NCBI GenBank assembly: GCA_903844785.1 | Contig: CAIMVB010000291.1 | Span: forward strand, 1 to 6,518 | Length of the DNA: 6,518 nt | Source: an uncultured Rhodospirillales bacterium | Lineage (GTDB): Bacteria; Pseudomonadota; Alphaproteobacteria; Acetobacterales; Acetobacteraceae | Reading direction: 5' to 3' | Shown: positions 6,132-6,518 of the stretch, one piece after another | How positions within the stretch are numbered: position 1 is the stretch's first letter | How the letters are laid out: every line of letters starts with the position of its first letter | Notes under the pieces: generated by a model | What the model was told of the DNA's origin: nothing | Database searches by the model: none | The model's input: only the letters and a program-made list of their open reading frames with translations | Translations under genes and position numbers: made by a program

Positions 6132-6157
6132 ACACAGAATCGTGAAGGAAGCCCTGC

Positions 6158-6518
6158 ATGACATTCTCTCTGCTTGGTCGCTGCGCCCGCACTGGGCAAT
6201 TTGGGGCGGCGGTTACCACATCTTCTGTCGCGGTCGGCACGCGCGTGCCGTTTGTGGCGCCAGGCCTTGGTGGTGTGCTGACGCAGCACCGCACTGATCC
6301 TCGCCTTGGCCCGCGTGGGCTCGAATTATTGCGTTCTGGCTGTTCGGCGGCGGAAACCGTGGCGGCGCTGGCGGCTTCCACCCCGCATCACCAATGGCGC
6401 CAGATTGCGGTGATGGATCGGCATGGCGGTACGGCGCATTTCCATGGCGCGCGGGTGAAGCCGGCCTTTTGCGTGGCGCATGGCAAGGATGTTGTTGCCA
6501 TCGGCAATATCCTGGCGA
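6158..6518 (+). CDS. DUF1028 family protein (Ntn-hydrolase-like), C-terminus cut by window edge
   Basis: The first 120 residues are visible and the frame is open to the window end; family members are usually a little over 200 residues, so roughly half is present. The N-terminus MTFSLLGRCARTGQFG with AVTTSSVAVGTRVPF (18-32) is characteristic of DUF1028, followed by GGVLTQ (38-43), a DPRLGPRGLELL segment (47-58), AAETVAAL (64-71), the core strand RQIAVMDRHG (81-90) and HGKDVVAIGNIL (108-119). The family is placed in the Ntn-hydrolase fold, but the reaction and substrate are not established. There is no signal peptide or membrane segment in the visible part. The start is supported by GAAGGAA at 6144-6150, 7 bases before the ATG, and by a promoter-like pair upstream. 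It is divergent from the ferric-reductase-like gene, with 78 bp between the starts. Confidence 0.9.
   Translation, partial: MTFSLLGRCARTGQFGAAVTTSSVAVGTRVPFVAPGLGGVLTQHRTDPRLGPRGLELLRSGCSAAETVAALAASTPHHQWRQIAVMDRHGGTAHFHGARVKPAFCVAHGKDVVAIGNILA

Noticed and set aside
6080..6289. A 70-residue upstream extension of the ferric-reductase-like protein.
   Set aside because: The added stretch is basic, not membrane-like, and would overlap the divergent DUF1028 gene by more than 100 bases, which itself has a promoter and ribosome-binding site there.
1..6518. Mobile elements, tRNA/rRNA genes, CRISPR arrays, phage genes and toxin-antitoxin pairs.
   Set aside because: No transposase, integrase, terminal repeats, cloverleaf-like tRNA sequence or spaced direct repeats were seen; composition looks even across the window.

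Overview
The window is GC-rich chromosomal DNA, most likely from an alphaproteobacterium; I lean towards Acetobacterales/Rhodospirillales. The reasons are the GC-rich codon use, a Bug/TctC-type solute receptor beside small organic-acid enzymes, and the GalU sequence type. The genus cannot be fixed from this sequence. Seven protein-coding genes fill almost the whole window. I see no RNA gene, mobile element, CRISPR array or origin.

Left part (1-3771): a divergent cluster around a 125-bp intergenic region (1638-1762). Leftward runs a Tat-like exported Bug/TctC receptor gene (672-1637), followed by a short-chain dehydrogenase-like gene that leaves the window (1-675). The two overlap by an ATGA. 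Rightward run a 216-residue protein with two ferredoxin-like halves (1763-2413) and an MmgE/PrpD-family enzyme (2410-3771), also joined by an ATGA overlap. A reasonable inference is one accessory locus for uptake and breakdown of a small carboxylate: periplasmic capture, an MmgE/PrpD lyase, dehydratase or isomerase step, and a small dimeric alpha/beta-barrel protein. The substrate is unknown.

Middle part (3772-4723): galU (UTP-glucose-1-phosphate uridylyltransferase) runs leftward and converges on the MmgE/PrpD gene with only 3 bases between stop codons. A perfect 7-bp hairpin overlaps both stops. galU begins with GTG.

Right part (4724-6518): a leftward six-helix ferric-reductase-like flavocytochrome (4724-6079) is divergent from a rightward DUF1028 (Ntn-hydrolase-like) gene cut by the window end (6158-6518). 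Their 78-bp shared intergenic region holds a good sigma70-like promoter for the DUF1028 gene and a perfect 10-bp palindrome over its -35 box.

No clearly new multi-gene system is visible. The most notable point is that the SDR-like protein keeps the cofactor-binding motif but appears to have lost all four residues of the classical Asn-Ser-Tyr-Lys tetrad. Next come the internally duplicated barrel protein and the unassigned carboxylate locus.
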